Source: Amorphoplanes friuliensis DSM 7358
GTDB lineage: Bacteria > Actinomycetota > Actinomycetes > Mycobacteriales > Micromonosporaceae
Assembly (NCBI RefSeq): GCF_000494755.1
Contig: NC_022657.1
Span: 7,718,001-7,782,000 of the forward strand
Direction: 5' to 3'
Length of the DNA: 64,000 nt
Both the position numbers and the translations under genes were made by a program. A model generated the notes under the pieces. That model was given only the letters and a program-made list of their open reading frames with translations, was not told the DNA's origin and did not search any database. Below are positions 39,404 through 48,331 of the stretch, one piece after another. Position 1 is the stretch's first letter; every line of letters begins with the position of its first letter.

Positions 39404-40864
39404 GTGGTGACCACCCGCCTGCCCAGTGCAGGATTTTCGATCACGATCCGCATCGCCGTGACCGCCGACGCCTCGTCCATCGGCCGGCTCACCACCTGCG
39501 TCGGCGAGGCCGGTGCGATCGTGACGGCGCTCGACGTGGTCGACTCCGACCCCACCCGCGTACTCGTCGACCTCACCTGCGACACCGCCGACTCCAGCCA
39601 CGCCGACCAGGTCGTCAAGCAGCTGGAGGCGCAGGACGGCGTCGACGTCCGCAAGGTCTCCGACCGGACGTTCCTGCTGCACCTCGGTGGCAAGATCGAG
39701 GTGAACTCCAAGGTCGCCCTCCGTAACCGTGACGAGCTGTCCCGGGCGTACACGCCGGGTGTGGCCCGGGTCTGCATGGCCATCGCGGAGAACCCGGCCG
39801 ACGCCCGCCGGCTCACCATCAAGCGCAACACGGTCGCCGTCGTCAGTGACGGCTCGGCGGTGCTCGGGCTCGGCAACATCGGCCCGGCCGCGGCGATGCC
39901 CGTCATGGAGGGCAAGGCCGCCCTCTTCAAGCGGTTCGGCGGGGTCGACGCCTGGCCGGTGGTCCTGGACACCCAGGACACCGACGAGATCGTCGCGATC
40001 GTGAAGGCGATCGCCCCCGCGTACGGTGGCATCAACCTGGAGGACATCGCGGCGCCGCGGTGTTTCGAGATCGAGATGCGGCTGCGCGAGCTGCTCGACA
40101 TCCCGGTCTTCCACGACGACCAGCACGGTACGGCGATCTGCGTGCTCGCCGCGCTGACCAACGCCCTCCGGGTGGTCGGCAAGAACCTCGCCGACGTCAG
40201 GGTCGTGGTCTCGGGCGCCGGGGCCGCAGGCACGGCGATCATGAAACTGCTGCTGCGCCAGGGCGTCGGCGACATCATCGCGTACGACCGGCAGGGTGCC
40301 CTGCACAGCGGCATGGAAGACCTCAACGCGTCCTGGCAGTGGCTGGCCGAACACACCAACCGCAACAATTACCAGGGCGACCTGGCGGGCGCGATCGTCG
40401 GCGCGGACGTGTTCATCGGGGTCAGCGCGCCGAACCTGCTCACCGGTGACGACATCGCGAAGATGGCGGACAAGTCGATCGTCTTCGCGCTGGCCAACCC
40501 CGACCCCGAGGTCGACCCGCGGGAGGCCCGTCAGCACGCTGCGGTGGTCGCGACAGGGCGCTCGGACCAGCCCAACCAGATCAACAACGTGCTGGCGTTC
40601 CCGGGTGTCTTCCGGGGCATGCTCGACGTCAGCGCGGAGGAGTTCACCGAGGAGATGGCGCTGGCCGCTGCTATGGCCATCGCGAACGTCGTGGGTGAGG
40701 ACAAGCTCAACCCGACCGTTATCGTCCCGAGTGTTTTCGACCCGCGGGTCACTCCGGCGGTGGCGGCGGCGATTCGCCAGGTCGTCAAGGGCGGGCCGCT
40801 TCCGGCCAACCCGGCGGCTGTGCCCGAGGTGGAGCTCGAGACCGCTCCGGAAGAGACCTTCTGA
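39404..40864 (+). CDS. NAD-dependent malic enzyme with N-terminal ACT domain
   Basis: A 486-residue oxidative decarboxylase converting malate to pyruvate and CO2. An ACT-type regulatory domain occupies about 10-85. The catalytic malic domain follows with YTPGVARVC (Tyr), metal-site FHDDQHGTA and the Rossmann VVSGAGAAGTAI; ALANPDPEV is also conserved. GTG 39404 has GGAGGG six bases upstream. It is divergent from hflX by 172 bp and its 3' side opens into array 3. Confidence 0.93.
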   Translation: MVTTRLPSAGFSITIRIAVTADASSIGRLTTCVGEAGAIVTALDVVDSDPTRVLVDLTCDTADSSHADQVVKQLEAQDGVDVRKVSDRTFLLHLGGKIEVNSKVALRNRDELSRAYTPGVARVCMAIAENPADARRLTIKRNTVAVVSDGSAVLGLGNIGPAAAMPVMEGKAALFKRFGGVDAWPVVLDTQDTDEIVAIVKAIAPAYGGINLEDIAAPRCFEIEMRLRELLDIPVFHDDQHGTAICVLAALTNALRVVGKNLADVRVVVSGAGAAGTAIMKLLLRQGVGDIIAYDRQGALHSGMEDLNASWQWLAEHTNRNNYQGDLAGAIVGADVFIGVSAPNLLTGDDIAKMADKSIVFALANPDPEVDPREARQHAAVVATGRSDQPNQINNVLAFPGVFRGMLDVSAEEFTEEMALAAAMAIANVVGEDKLNPTVIVPSVFDPRVTPAVAAAIRQVVKGGPLPANPAAVPEVELETAPEETF

Positions 40865-41600
40865 GCGGCTGGCCAGGCGGGACGTTGGCCCGACTTCCTT
40901 GAAGTCGGGCCTTCGGTGGGCTTGGGTCGCCTCCGCTGCTCGGCGACGGGCGGCGGGCCAGGCGGGGACGTTGCCCCAACTTCAATGAAGTCGGGGCTTC
41001 GTGGGACTTGGACCGCCTTCCCCGCTCAGCGACGGGCGGCGGGCCAGGCAGGACGTCACCCCAACTTCAATGAAGTCGGGCCTTCGTGGGACTTGGACCG
41101 CCTTCCCCGCTCAGCGACGGGCGGCGGACCAGGCAGGACGTCACCCCAACTTCAATGAAGTCGGGCCTTCGTGGGACTTGGACCGCCTCCCCCGCTCAGC
41201 GACGGGCGGCGGACCAGGCAGGACGTCACCCCAACCTCATTGAAGTCGGGCCTTCGGCAGGCCTGGGCCCTCTCCCTCACTCAGCGACGGGCGACGGGCC
41301 AGGCAGGACGTCACCCCAACTTCAATGAAGTCGGGCCTGGGCCGCCTCCCCCGCTCAGCAGCTGGCGGCGGGCCAAGCAAGACGTCACCCCAAACTTCAA
41401 TGAAGTCGGGCCTTCGTGGGGCTTGGACCGCCTCCCCTGCTCAGCGGCAGGCGGCGGGCCAGGCGGGACGTCACCCCAACTTCAATGAAGTCGAGCTTGG
41501 GCCGCCTCCCCGCCTAGCAGCGGGCGGCAGACGGCAAGCAAGACATTGGCCCAACTTCAATGAAGTCGGGCCTTCGCGGGACCCGGGCCGCTTCCCCCGC
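40865..41600. other. convergent gap filled by array 3
   Basis: The 736-bp interval between the malic enzyme and the GDPD gene is occupied almost wholly by 75-86-bp repeat units. No gene is visible. The unit length is not a multiple of three in most steps, so open frames here are not meaningful. Confidence 0.8.
40887..41571. repeat. palindrome array 3 (85/75-bp lattice, 9 copies)
   Basis: Cores begin at 40892, 40978, 41063, 41148, 41233, 41318, 41393, 41478 and 41553, so steps are 86, 85, 85, 85, 85, 75, 85 and 75. The two step lengths differ by 10 bp, about one helical turn. The first copy is GACTTC/GAAGTC (covaried); the rest read AACTTC-AAT-GAAGTC with minor changes. Between cores lies a conserved GC-rich stretch including GCGACGGGCGGCGG, absent from arrays 1 and 2. 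Confidence 0.92.
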
Positions 41601-42380
41601 TCACCTGCGCGCGGCGGCCCAGCCCGTCAATTCCCCCGTACGGTCGGAGATCAGCCCAACAACGCCCGTTTTGAGCAGGTCGGGCCAGAGCGACACGTCG
41701 TTCGCCGTCCACGGCATGACGGCGACTCCCGCCTCAGCCAGCTGGGCAACCGTCTCCGGGGAGCCGATCACGGCGTTCATGGACGGGTTGCAGTAGACGA
41801 TGCCCAGCTCCCGGGCGACGTCGACCTGCGAAGTGTCGAAGCCGTCCCGCAGCAGGCCACGACGGACCTCCGGGGCCGCTTCCGCCACGAGCCGGACGAT
41901 GTTCGGGTCGAAGCTCTGGACGACCGTACGATCCAACAAGCCGGCGTCGACGACCTGACCCATGATGATCTTGGCTTGTTCCAGCGTCGCGGGCGGCTTG
42001 ATCTCCAGCAGCAGCTCGACACGGGGCCGTTCGAACGAGGTCACGTCCGCTGTGGGCGTGAGCACCGCGTGGGGTCGCAGCAGCTCCAGGACCTCGGCCA
42101 GGCGGGGCACACGCGTGCCGGCGTACGCCGGGGAGAACCAGGAGCCTGCGTCCAGTGCGGACACCTCGTCCAGTGTCAGCTCCCAGACCTTGCCGGTGCC
42201 GTCGGTGGTCCGGTCGACCGTCCGGTCGTGGATCACCACGGGCACGCCGTCGGCCGTGGTCCGTACGTCGAACTCGATGAACGTCGCGCCGGACAGCACC
42301 CCCGCGGCCAGCGCCGGCAGGGTGTTCTCGGGCGCGACCGCGGAGTAGCCGCGGTGCGCCACGTTGTGCAGCCCCGCCAT
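41601..42380 (-). CDS. glycerophosphodiester phosphodiesterase
   Basis: A 259-residue GDPD hydrolysing deacylated phospholipids to glycerol 3-phosphate and an alcohol. The catalytic histidines are in AHRGYSAVAPENT and VIHDRTVDRTTDG, with metal ligands FIEFDVR and LLLEIK. The start ATG overlaps the dapF stop (TGATG). There is no signal peptide, so it is cytoplasmic. Confidence 0.92.
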   Translation of the reverse strand: MAGLHNVAHRGYSAVAPENTLPALAAGVLSGATFIEFDVRTTADGVPVVIHDRTVDRTTDGTGKVWELTLDEVSALDAGSWFSPAYAGTRVPRLAEVLELLRPHAVLTPTADVTSFERPRVELLLEIKPPATLEQAKIIMGQVVDAGLLDRTVVQSFDPNIVRLVAEAAPEVRRGLLRDGFDTSQVDVARELGIVYCNPSMNAVIGSPETVAQLAEAGVAVMPWTANDVSLWPDLLKTGVVGLISDRTGELTGWAAARR

Positions 42381-43234
42381 CAGACGAGTGCCGCCAGGTC
42401 GACCTCACCCGTCGCGACCAGCACCGCCGGGCCCGCCAGCCACCAGGCCGAGTTGTCCGCGGTGACCGTCAGGCGGCCGCCGGGGAGGTCCACGGCGACA
42501 ACACCCGAGGTCAGGCCGGCGTCCCGCAGCGCGACCGCGCCGACCGCGAGGGCGCCGGAGCCGCACGACAGCGTCTCCGCCGAGCCGCGCTCGTAGACGC
42601 GCATGTTCACGTGGAGGTCGGCACCCTCGACGGGCTCACCCTGCGTGGTGAACTCGACGTTCACGCCCGCGGGGAACAGCGCCGGGTCGAAACCGGGTGC
42701 GTGGTGCAGGTCGAGGGAGCTCAGCGGGAGGCTGTCGTGCAGGCCGCAGACCAGGTGGGGGTTGCCACAGTCGACGGCGACACCCGGGAAGGTCAGGGGG
42801 CCGACGGTTGCGGTGCTGGCGGCGTACACATCAGGGGTGCGCATGTGGACCGCGATGATCTGGTCGTCGATCACCGCGCGCACGACGCCGGCCCGGGTGG
42901 CGACCGGGAGGCCCGAAGGGCCGGGTGTCGCCAGGCCGTTGGCCAGCAGATAGCGGGTGAAGACGCGGACGCCGTTGCCGCACATCTCCGCGATCGAGCC
43001 GTCGGCGTTCCAGTAGTCCATGAACCACTCGGCGTCGGCCGCGAAGCCGGCACCGTCCGGGTGCTTGGCGCTGCGCACGACCCGCAGCACGCCGTCCGCG
43101 CCGATGCCGCGGTGACGGTCGCAGAGCGCCGCGACGAGCTCGGGTGTCAGGTCGAGCGCCCCGTCGGGGTCGCCGAGGATGACGAAGTCGTTGCCGGTGC
43201 CGTGGCCCTTGGTGAACAACACGCGGTCCATCAT
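42380..43234 (-). CDS. dapF: diaminopimelate epimerase
   Basis: A 284-residue enzyme converting LL- to meso-diaminopimelate for lysine and peptidoglycan. The two catalytic cysteines lie in EMCGNGVRV and TLSCGSGA; the N-terminal KGHGTGNDFV is typical. It starts within the miaA stop (ATGA) and ends on the GDPD start, so miaA-dapF-GDPD is a coupled operon. Confidence 0.96.
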   Translation of the reverse strand: MMDRVLFTKGHGTGNDFVILGDPDGALDLTPELVAALCDRHRGIGADGVLRVVRSAKHPDGAGFAADAEWFMDYWNADGSIAEMCGNGVRVFTRYLLANGLATPGPSGLPVATRAGVVRAVIDDQIIAVHMRTPDVYAASTATVGPLTFPGVAVDCGNPHLVCGLHDSLPLSSLDLHHAPGFDPALFPAGVNVEFTTQGEPVEGADLHVNMRVYERGSAETLSCGSGALAVGAVALRDAGLTSGVVAVDLPGGRLTVTADNSAWWLAGPAVLVATGEVDLAALV

Positions 43235-44148
43235 CGCGCAACCGCCGCGCAGGCCGCCAACGCGTCCTCCGTCAGGGTGCCGGACGCGCCGTCGAGCCAG
43301 GTGATCCGTGGGTCGCGGCGGAACCACGAGCGCTGGCGGCGGACAAAACGGCGGGTCGCGCGTACCGTCTCGTCCTTGGCCTGGTCCTCGGTGAGGTCGC
43401 CGTCGAGCTGGGCCAGGGCCTGCTGGTAACCGAGCGCCCGGCCGGCGGTGCGGCCCTCGCGCAGGCCGTCGAGACCGCGGACCTCGTCGAGCAGGCCGGC
43501 GGCCCACATCAGGTCGACCCGGTCGGCGATCCGCTGGTCCAGCTCCGCGGTGTCACGGTCGACACCGATCTGCACTGACTGATAGTGAGGAGTTGGTGAC
43601 GGCAGTGCCGCTGTGAAGGGTGCGCCGGTCAACTCGATCACTTCCAGGGCCCGGACGATGCGTCGACCGTTGGTGGGAAGGATCTTCTCGGCGGCGACCG
43701 GATCGAGTTCGCGGAGTCGCTCGTACAGGAAAAAAGTGCCCTCCGAGGCGAGCTCGCGCTCCAGACGGTCCCGAATGGCGGGATCCGTGCCGGGAAATTC
43801 GAACTCTTCCAGAACGGCACGGACGTAGAGCCCGGAACCGCCGACGAGCAGCGGCACCTTGCCCCGGGCGGCGATGTCGTCGACCGCGGCCCGGGCCAGC
43901 GCCTGATAGGCCTGCACACTCGCGGGCTCGGACACGTCCCAGACGTCGAGGACGTGGTGCGGAACGCCTTCCCGCTCGTCGGTGCGGAGCTTCGCCGTAC
44001 CGATGTCCATACCCCGGTAGAGCTGCATGGAGTCGGCGTTGACGACCTCGCCGCCGAGGGCGTGGGCGAGGGCCAGGCTGAGGGCGGATTTGCCGGCCGC
44101 GGTGGGTCCGACGACCGCGACGACCCCGGGAGGAGGGAGCAATGGCAC
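43231..44148 (-). CDS. miaA: tRNA dimethylallyltransferase
   Basis: A 305-residue enzyme that prenylates A37 of tRNAs reading UNN codons; MiaB, encoded 7 kb away, methylthiolates the product. P-loop VVGPTAAGKSALS, catalytic NADSMQLYRGMDIGTAK and the VGGSGLYV motif are intact. GTG 44148 is the start. It is first in the miaA-dapF-GDPD operon. Confidence 0.96.
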   Translation of the reverse strand: MPLLPPPGVVAVVGPTAAGKSALSLALAHALGGEVVNADSMQLYRGMDIGTAKLRTDEREGVPHHVLDVWDVSEPASVQAYQALARAAVDDIAARGKVPLLVGGSGLYVRAVLEEFEFPGTDPAIRDRLERELASEGTFFLYERLRELDPVAAEKILPTNGRRIVRALEVIELTGAPFTAALPSPTPHYQSVQIGVDRDTAELDQRIADRVDLMWAAGLLDEVRGLDGLREGRTAGRALGYQQALAQLDGDLTEDQAKDETVRATRRFVRRQRSWFRRDPRITWLDGASGTLTEDALAACAAVAR

Positions 44149-44320
44149 GGAGCCACCGTAACGGGCTGGTCACGGTCATCCTCGGGCGCTTCCCCGGAAC
44201 CGGGTTGGACCTGTGACAATGCGCGAGAAAGAATGCCGATGGGATGATGGCATTCGACTGCGCTATGGCGGCGGTCACGGGCAGCGACGCTCGCACCGCC
44301 GGGAGAACGAGGGTGGGCTC

Positions 44321-45529
44321 ATGAACGACTGGACGGCCTTCGGGCGCGTGGATGCCGACGGCACCGTGTATGTGAAGACGGCCGAGGGCGACCGCGTGGT
44401 CGGCTCGTGGCAGGCGGGCACGCCCGAGGAGGGCCTGGCCCACTTCGCCCGGCGCTTCGCGGACCTGGTGACCGAGGTCGACCTCATCGAGGCCCGCCTC
44501 AAGTCCGGTGCCGCCGACGCCACGCACTCGCTGACCAGCGTGAAGAGGATTCGCGCGAGCCTCGACGAGGCGCACGTCGTCGGCGACATCGAGGGGCTCG
44601 CCGCCCGCCTCGACCGGCTGACCGCGGTCGCGGACGAGAAGGCCGGAGAGGCCAAGGCCGCCCGCGAGGTGGCCCGCGGCGAGGCGCTGGCACGCAAGAC
44701 CACCCTGGTCGAGGAGGCGGAGACGATCGCCGCCGAGTCGACGGGCTGGAAGAGCGCCGGCGACCGGCTCAAGGAGATCCTCGACGAGTGGAAGACGATC
44801 CGCGGCGTCGACAAGAAGACCGACGGCGAGCTGTGGAAGCGCTTCGCGGCCGCCCGTGACGGCTTCACCCGCCGCCGCGGCGCGCACTTCGCCACCCTCG
44901 ACGGCCAGCGCAAGCAGGCGCAGACCGCCAAGGAAGAGCTGGTCAAGGAGGCCGAGAGCCTGTCGGACTCGACCGAGTGGTCGACGACGGCCAACCGCCT
45001 CAAGGACCTGATGAACGAGTGGAAGGCCGCACCGCGCGCGGCGAAGGAAGCCGAACAGCGCCTCTGGGAACGTTTCCGGGCCGCGCAGGACGCCTTCTTC
45101 ACCCGCCGCAGCGAGGTCTTCTCGGCGCGCGACGCCGAGTACAAGGGCAACCTCGACAAGAAGCAGGCGATCCTCACCGAGATCGAGGCGCTCGACGTCG
45201 ACGCCGACCCTCGCGGCGCGCAGAACAAACTGCGTGACGCGCAGGCTGCCTGGCACGACGCTGGTCGTGTGCCGCGCGAGTCGGCAGCGAGCCTGGACCG
45301 CCGGTGGCGGGCCGCCGAGGAGCGCATCCGGGTCGCGATGGACTCGGCCTGGCGCAAGACGGCCCCGCAGGACAACCCGCTGCTCCAGCAAATGCGCGAG
45401 CAGGTGGCCGAGGCCGAGCAGCGTCTCGCCCGGGCCCAGGCGGCCGGCGACAACCGCCGCATCAAGGAAGCCGAGCAGGCGCTCTCCTCGAAGCGGCAGT
45501 TCCTGTCCCTGGCCGAGCAAGCGAACTAG
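44321..45529 (+). CDS. DUF349 coiled-coil protein
   Basis: A 402-residue highly charged helical protein with three DUF349-type repeats of about 75 residues (each with W-STANRLKDLMNEWK-like helices and LWERFRAAQDAFFTRR-like motifs). The function is unknown; the family is common and usually single copy in Actinobacteria. ATG 44321 follows GAGGGTGGG. A strong terminator ends the transcript. Confidence 0.88.
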   Translation: MNDWTAFGRVDADGTVYVKTAEGDRVVGSWQAGTPEEGLAHFARRFADLVTEVDLIEARLKSGAADATHSLTSVKRIRASLDEAHVVGDIEGLAARLDRLTAVADEKAGEAKAAREVARGEALARKTTLVEEAETIAAESTGWKSAGDRLKEILDEWKTIRGVDKKTDGELWKRFAAARDGFTRRRGAHFATLDGQRKQAQTAKEELVKEAESLSDSTEWSTTANRLKDLMNEWKAAPRAAKEAEQRLWERFRAAQDAFFTRRSEVFSARDAEYKGNLDKKQAILTEIEALDVDADPRGAQNKLRDAQAAWHDAGRVPRESAASLDRRWRAAEERIRVAMDSAWRKTAPQDNPLLQQMREQVAEAEQRLARAQAAGDNRRIKEAEQALSSKRQFLSLAEQAN

Positions 45530-45540
45530 TTCTTCCGAGG

Positions 45541-45582
45541 GCGGCGGCAAGCTCCGGCTTGCCGCCGCTCCTTCTTTTTTCC
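45541..45582 (+). terminator. intrinsic terminator of the DUF349 gene
   Basis: GCGGCGGCAAGC / GCTTGCCGCCGC is a perfect 12-bp stem with a four-base loop, followed by TCCTTCTTTTTT. It lies 11 bases after the stop codon. Confidence 0.95.
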
Positions 45583-45609
45583 TGTACGCGCACAGCCGTG
45601 ACGACGCGC

Positions 45610-46557
45610 TCAGACCAGCGCGGCGAGTTCTGCGTCGTTCGCGTTGCCGCCCGTGCAGACGACCGCAATGCGCTTGCCGGTGAAGAGGTCGGGGCGGGAC
45701 AGGACGCCGGCCAGGGCTGCGGCGCCGGCGCCCTCAGCGAGCGTGTGGGCCTTCGTCGCGAGCAGGCGCTGCGCCTGGGTGATCTGGTCGTCCGTCACCA
45801 GCAGGAAGTCGCTGAGGCCGTTGCGCATCAGGCGCTGCGGGAGGTCGAAGCCGCGGCCGGTGGCCAGGCCGTCGACGCGGGTGCGGTTGGGGCGTTTGAC
45901 GAGCTCGCCCGTCCGCCACGAGTCGTAGGCGGCGCGGGAGGCCTCGGACTGCACCCCGATGACGTGACATTTCGGGGCGAGTTCGCGGGCGACAACCGTA
46001 GCCGCGCTCGCGCCGGTGCCGCTGCCGATCGGGACCAGGATCGCGTCCAGGTCCGGCTGCGACTCGAGGATCTCCTGGTAGAGCGTGCCCACACCGGCCA
46101 GCAGTTCCGGGGTGTCACCCGGGCTGACCAGCCGTGCGCCGGTCTCCCGGGCCAGGGCCTCGGCGTGGTGCTGGGCCGCTTCAAGGTCCGGCCCGTGCAG
46201 GATCACCTCGGCGCCCAGGGCCGCCACCGCGTTCGCCTTGGCCGGGTTCGCGGCCGCCGGCATCACGACTGTGCACGGGGCGCCGTACGCCGCACTGGCG
46301 TACGCCAGGGATTGTGCGTGGTTGCCGGTGGAGTAACTGACCGTGCCGCGGGCGCGGTCCTCGGCCGACATCGCGTCGAGCAGCGTGAGACCACCGCGCA
46401 CCTTGAACGCGCCGACCGGCTGGACATTCTCGTGCTTCACGTGGACGGTGGCGCCTACGGCCGCGTCCAGGACCGGGTACGACCACATCGGTGTCGGCGG
46501 CAGGTGGCGGTAGACGATGTCCCGGGCGGCGGCCACGTCGGCGAAGCTGAGATCCAT
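45610..46557 (-). CDS. threonine/serine dehydratase (PLP fold type II)
   Basis: A 315-residue catabolic-type dehydratase lacking the C-terminal regulatory ACT domain of IlvA. The PLP lysine lies in VGAFKVRGG, with STGNHAQSLAYA and the glycine loop PIGSGTGAS. It probably deaminates threonine or serine; a serine racemase or related lyase is possible. It lies seven bp downstream of the globin gene, suggesting an operon. Confidence 0.88.
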   Translation of the reverse strand: MDLSFADVAAARDIVYRHLPPTPMWSYPVLDAAVGATVHVKHENVQPVGAFKVRGGLTLLDAMSAEDRARGTVSYSTGNHAQSLAYASAAYGAPCTVVMPAAANPAKANAVAALGAEVILHGPDLEAAQHHAEALARETGARLVSPGDTPELLAGVGTLYQEILESQPDLDAILVPIGSGTGASAATVVARELAPKCHVIGVQSEASRAAYDSWRTGELVKRPNRTRVDGLATGRGFDLPQRLMRNGLSDFLLVTDDQITQAQRLLATKAHTLAEGAGAAALAGVLSRPDLFTGKRIAVVCTGGNANDAELAALV

Positions 46558-46564
46558 TCCCCCA

Positions 46565-47026
46565 TCATCCCTGCCACGGCGGCGCCACTCCCCAGCCCCA
46601 GCGCGGCACGGGGGCCTGGCAGACGACGTCGGCGCCGGGCTGCGAGTTGAGCCGCGCGAGCCTGGTCCCCCACTCGACGTAGCCGAGGAACGCCGCCCGG
46701 AACTCCGGGTCGCCCGGCAGGCCCGCCTCGTCGGCGGCGTCCTGGATCAGGTTGACCCAGCGCCGGCGCTGCGGCTCGGTGATGGCCATGCCGATGTGCT
46801 TGGCGACCATGGTCGCGTAACCGCCGTGCTCGGCCGAATAGGCCGGCGGTCCGCCGAAGACCTCCGCCAGCCACAGTGCGACGTACCTGGCGTGGCCCGG
46901 ATCCATCCGGGCGAAGAGCGGCCCGAGCAGGTCGTCCTTCACCACCCGGTCGTAGAACACATCGGTCAGGCGCACGAACGCGTCGGTGCCGCCGGCCCAC
47001 TCGTAGAGCGTCGGTGTCTCCCCCAT
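46565..47026 (-). CDS. truncated haemoglobin (group II, GlbO-like)
   Basis: A 153-residue 2/2 globin. The proximal histidine lies in MVAKHIGMAI and the G8 Trp in RRRWVNLIQ. Distal-pocket aromatic residues are LTDVFYDRV and the GGYATM loop. GlbO types handle oxygen, nitric oxide or peroxide. ATG 47026 is chosen; GTG 47032 is possible. It is divergent from the HxlR gene across 55 bp. Confidence 0.88.
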   Translation of the reverse strand: MGETPTLYEWAGGTDAFVRLTDVFYDRVVKDDLLGPLFARMDPGHARYVALWLAEVFGGPPAYSAEHGGYATMVAKHIGMAITEPQRRRWVNLIQDAADEAGLPGDPEFRAAFLGYVEWGTRLARLNSQPGADVVCQAPVPRWGWGVAPPWQG

Positions 47027-47070
47027 GCGCACCAGCCCAGCACGGCACCGCACCCCACGGCAAGAACGCA

Positions 47071-47076
47071 CATAAT
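47071..47076 (+). promoter_or_regulatory. -10 element for a leaderless HxlR transcript
   Basis: CATAAT lies five bases before the GTG at 47082 and no Shine-Dalgarno sequence is present, so transcription would start at the initiation codon itself. Confidence 0.5.
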
Positions 47077-47081
47077 GGTGC

Positions 47082-47417
47082 GTGCCCAAGAGCTACTCCT
47101 GCCCGGTCGAGCTGACCGTCGACGTGGTCGGCGGACGCTGGCGCACCGTGCTGCTGGCCCACCTCAAGGAGGGCGTGCACCGGTACGGCGAGCTGCGCCG
47201 CCTGACCCCGGGCATCAGCGAGAAGATGCTCAGCCAGCGTCTGCGCGAGCTGGAGGCCGACGGCCTGATCAGCCGCAAGGATCTCGGCACCGTGCCGCCC
47301 CACGTGGAGTACGACCTCACCGACGAGGGTCGCAGCCTGACGCCGGTGCTCCAGGCCCTCTACGACTGGGGTGTGGCCCGCGCCGAACGCACCGGAGTGT
47401 CCATCGACGTCCCGTGA
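47082..47417 (+). CDS. HxlR-family transcriptional regulator
   Basis: A 111-residue winged-helix regulator. CPVELTVDVVGGRWRTVLL and FGEL-like RYGELRRLTPGISEKMLSQRLRELEADGLI are typical, with one N-terminal cysteine (SCPVE) that could sense redox or aldehyde stress. GTG 47082 is the start. It overlaps the convergent LysR gene by 58 bases and probably controls the divergent globin/dehydratase operon. Confidence 0.9.
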   Translation: MPKSYSCPVELTVDVVGGRWRTVLLAHLKEGVHRYGELRRLTPGISEKMLSQRLRELEADGLISRKDLGTVPPHVEYDLTDEGRSLTPVLQALYDWGVARAERTGVSIDVP

Positions 47418-48262
47418 CGGTGCTTCTCGGCGATCTCGGCCGCCACCCGGACGAACGCCGCCAGCGCCCGCGAGGTGCTGCGTTCGGGCCAGGCCAGCGC
47501 CGCCGTGATCGGCGCGGCGTCGACCAGCGGCACACAGACGAGCTCCCGCCGCAGGTAGTGGCTCGCCGACGCGGGCAGCACGGCGATCGTGCGTTCCAGG
47601 GCGATCATCTGCAGCAACTGCGTCGAGTCCTGCACCACCGGGCCGGTCGCGGTGGTGTCGTCCTGGCCGCGCAGGCGGGGCAGCGTCTCGCCCTCGAGGT
47701 CGGCGAGGTGCAGGGTCTCCCGGTCGGCCAGGCGGTGGGTCCGGGGCAGGACCACGACCTGACCCTCCACGAACAACTCCTCGACGTCGAAACCGCTGAA
47801 GTCGTCGTGGGGGGCATGCAGCAACCCGACGTCGGCGCGGCCCTCCCGCAACCAGACGGCCTGCTCGGCGACGCCGCACAGCAGCACCTCGACCGGGATC
47901 GCCTCGGCCTCCTGCTCGTACCGGGACAGGATGTCGCCGAGCAGACCGCCGTCGCTGATCGGCTTCATGACCAGCACCAACCGGCGTACGGGCTGACCTG
48001 CGCGCTGGGCCCGCCGGGCCGACGCCGCCACGGCGTCCATGGCCTTGCGCCCCTCGTGGAGGAACACCTCGCCGGCCTCGGTCAGCAGCACCCGCCGGCT
48101 GTCCCGGTCGAGCAGCGTCACCCCGAGGCGGTGCTCGAGCTGCTTGATCGCGCGCGACAGCGGTGGCTGCGCGATGCCCAGCCGGGCCGCCGCCCGGCCG
48201 AAGTGCAGTTCCTCGGCGACCGCGATGAAGTACGCCAGTTCCCGGGTCTCCAGCCGCTCCAT
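47360..48262 (-). CDS. LysR-family transcriptional regulator
   Basis: A 300-residue regulator with an N-terminal winged helix (AYFIAVAEELHFGRAAARLGI; PPLSRAIKQLEHRLG) and a periplasmic-binding-like effector domain. ATG 48262 lies inside a perfect T-N11-A palindrome (48261-48275). The short-chain dehydrogenase gene is divergent at 48332 and is the likely target. The 3' end overlaps the HxlR gene by 58 bases. Confidence 0.92.
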   Translation of the reverse strand: MERLETRELAYFIAVAEELHFGRAAARLGIAQPPLSRAIKQLEHRLGVTLLDRDSRRVLLTEAGEVFLHEGRKAMDAVAASARRAQRAGQPVRRLVLVMKPISDGGLLGDILSRYEQEAEAIPVEVLLCGVAEQAVWLREGRADVGLLHAPHDDFSGFDVEELFVEGQVVVLPRTHRLADRETLHLADLEGETLPRLRGQDDTTATGPVVQDSTQLLQMIALERTIAVLPASASHYLRRELVCVPLVDAAPITAALAWPERSTSRALAAFVRVAAEIAEKHRHGTSMDTPVRSARATPQS

Positions 48263-48275
48263 ACCCTGAGGGTAT
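48261..48275. promoter_or_regulatory. LysR-type T-N11-A operator overlapping the LysR start codon
   Basis: ATACCC-TGA-GGGTAT is a perfect inverted repeat with the T-N11-A signature (T 48262, A 48274). It includes two bases of the LysR start codon, so binding would autorepress; it is 57 bp from the divergent dehydrogenase start. Confidence 0.7.
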
Positions 48276-48331
48276 CGCGCCTGATTCAACCGGTCTTTCC
48301 GCTCGAGCCGCGGCGGTGGTGGGCTCGAAGC

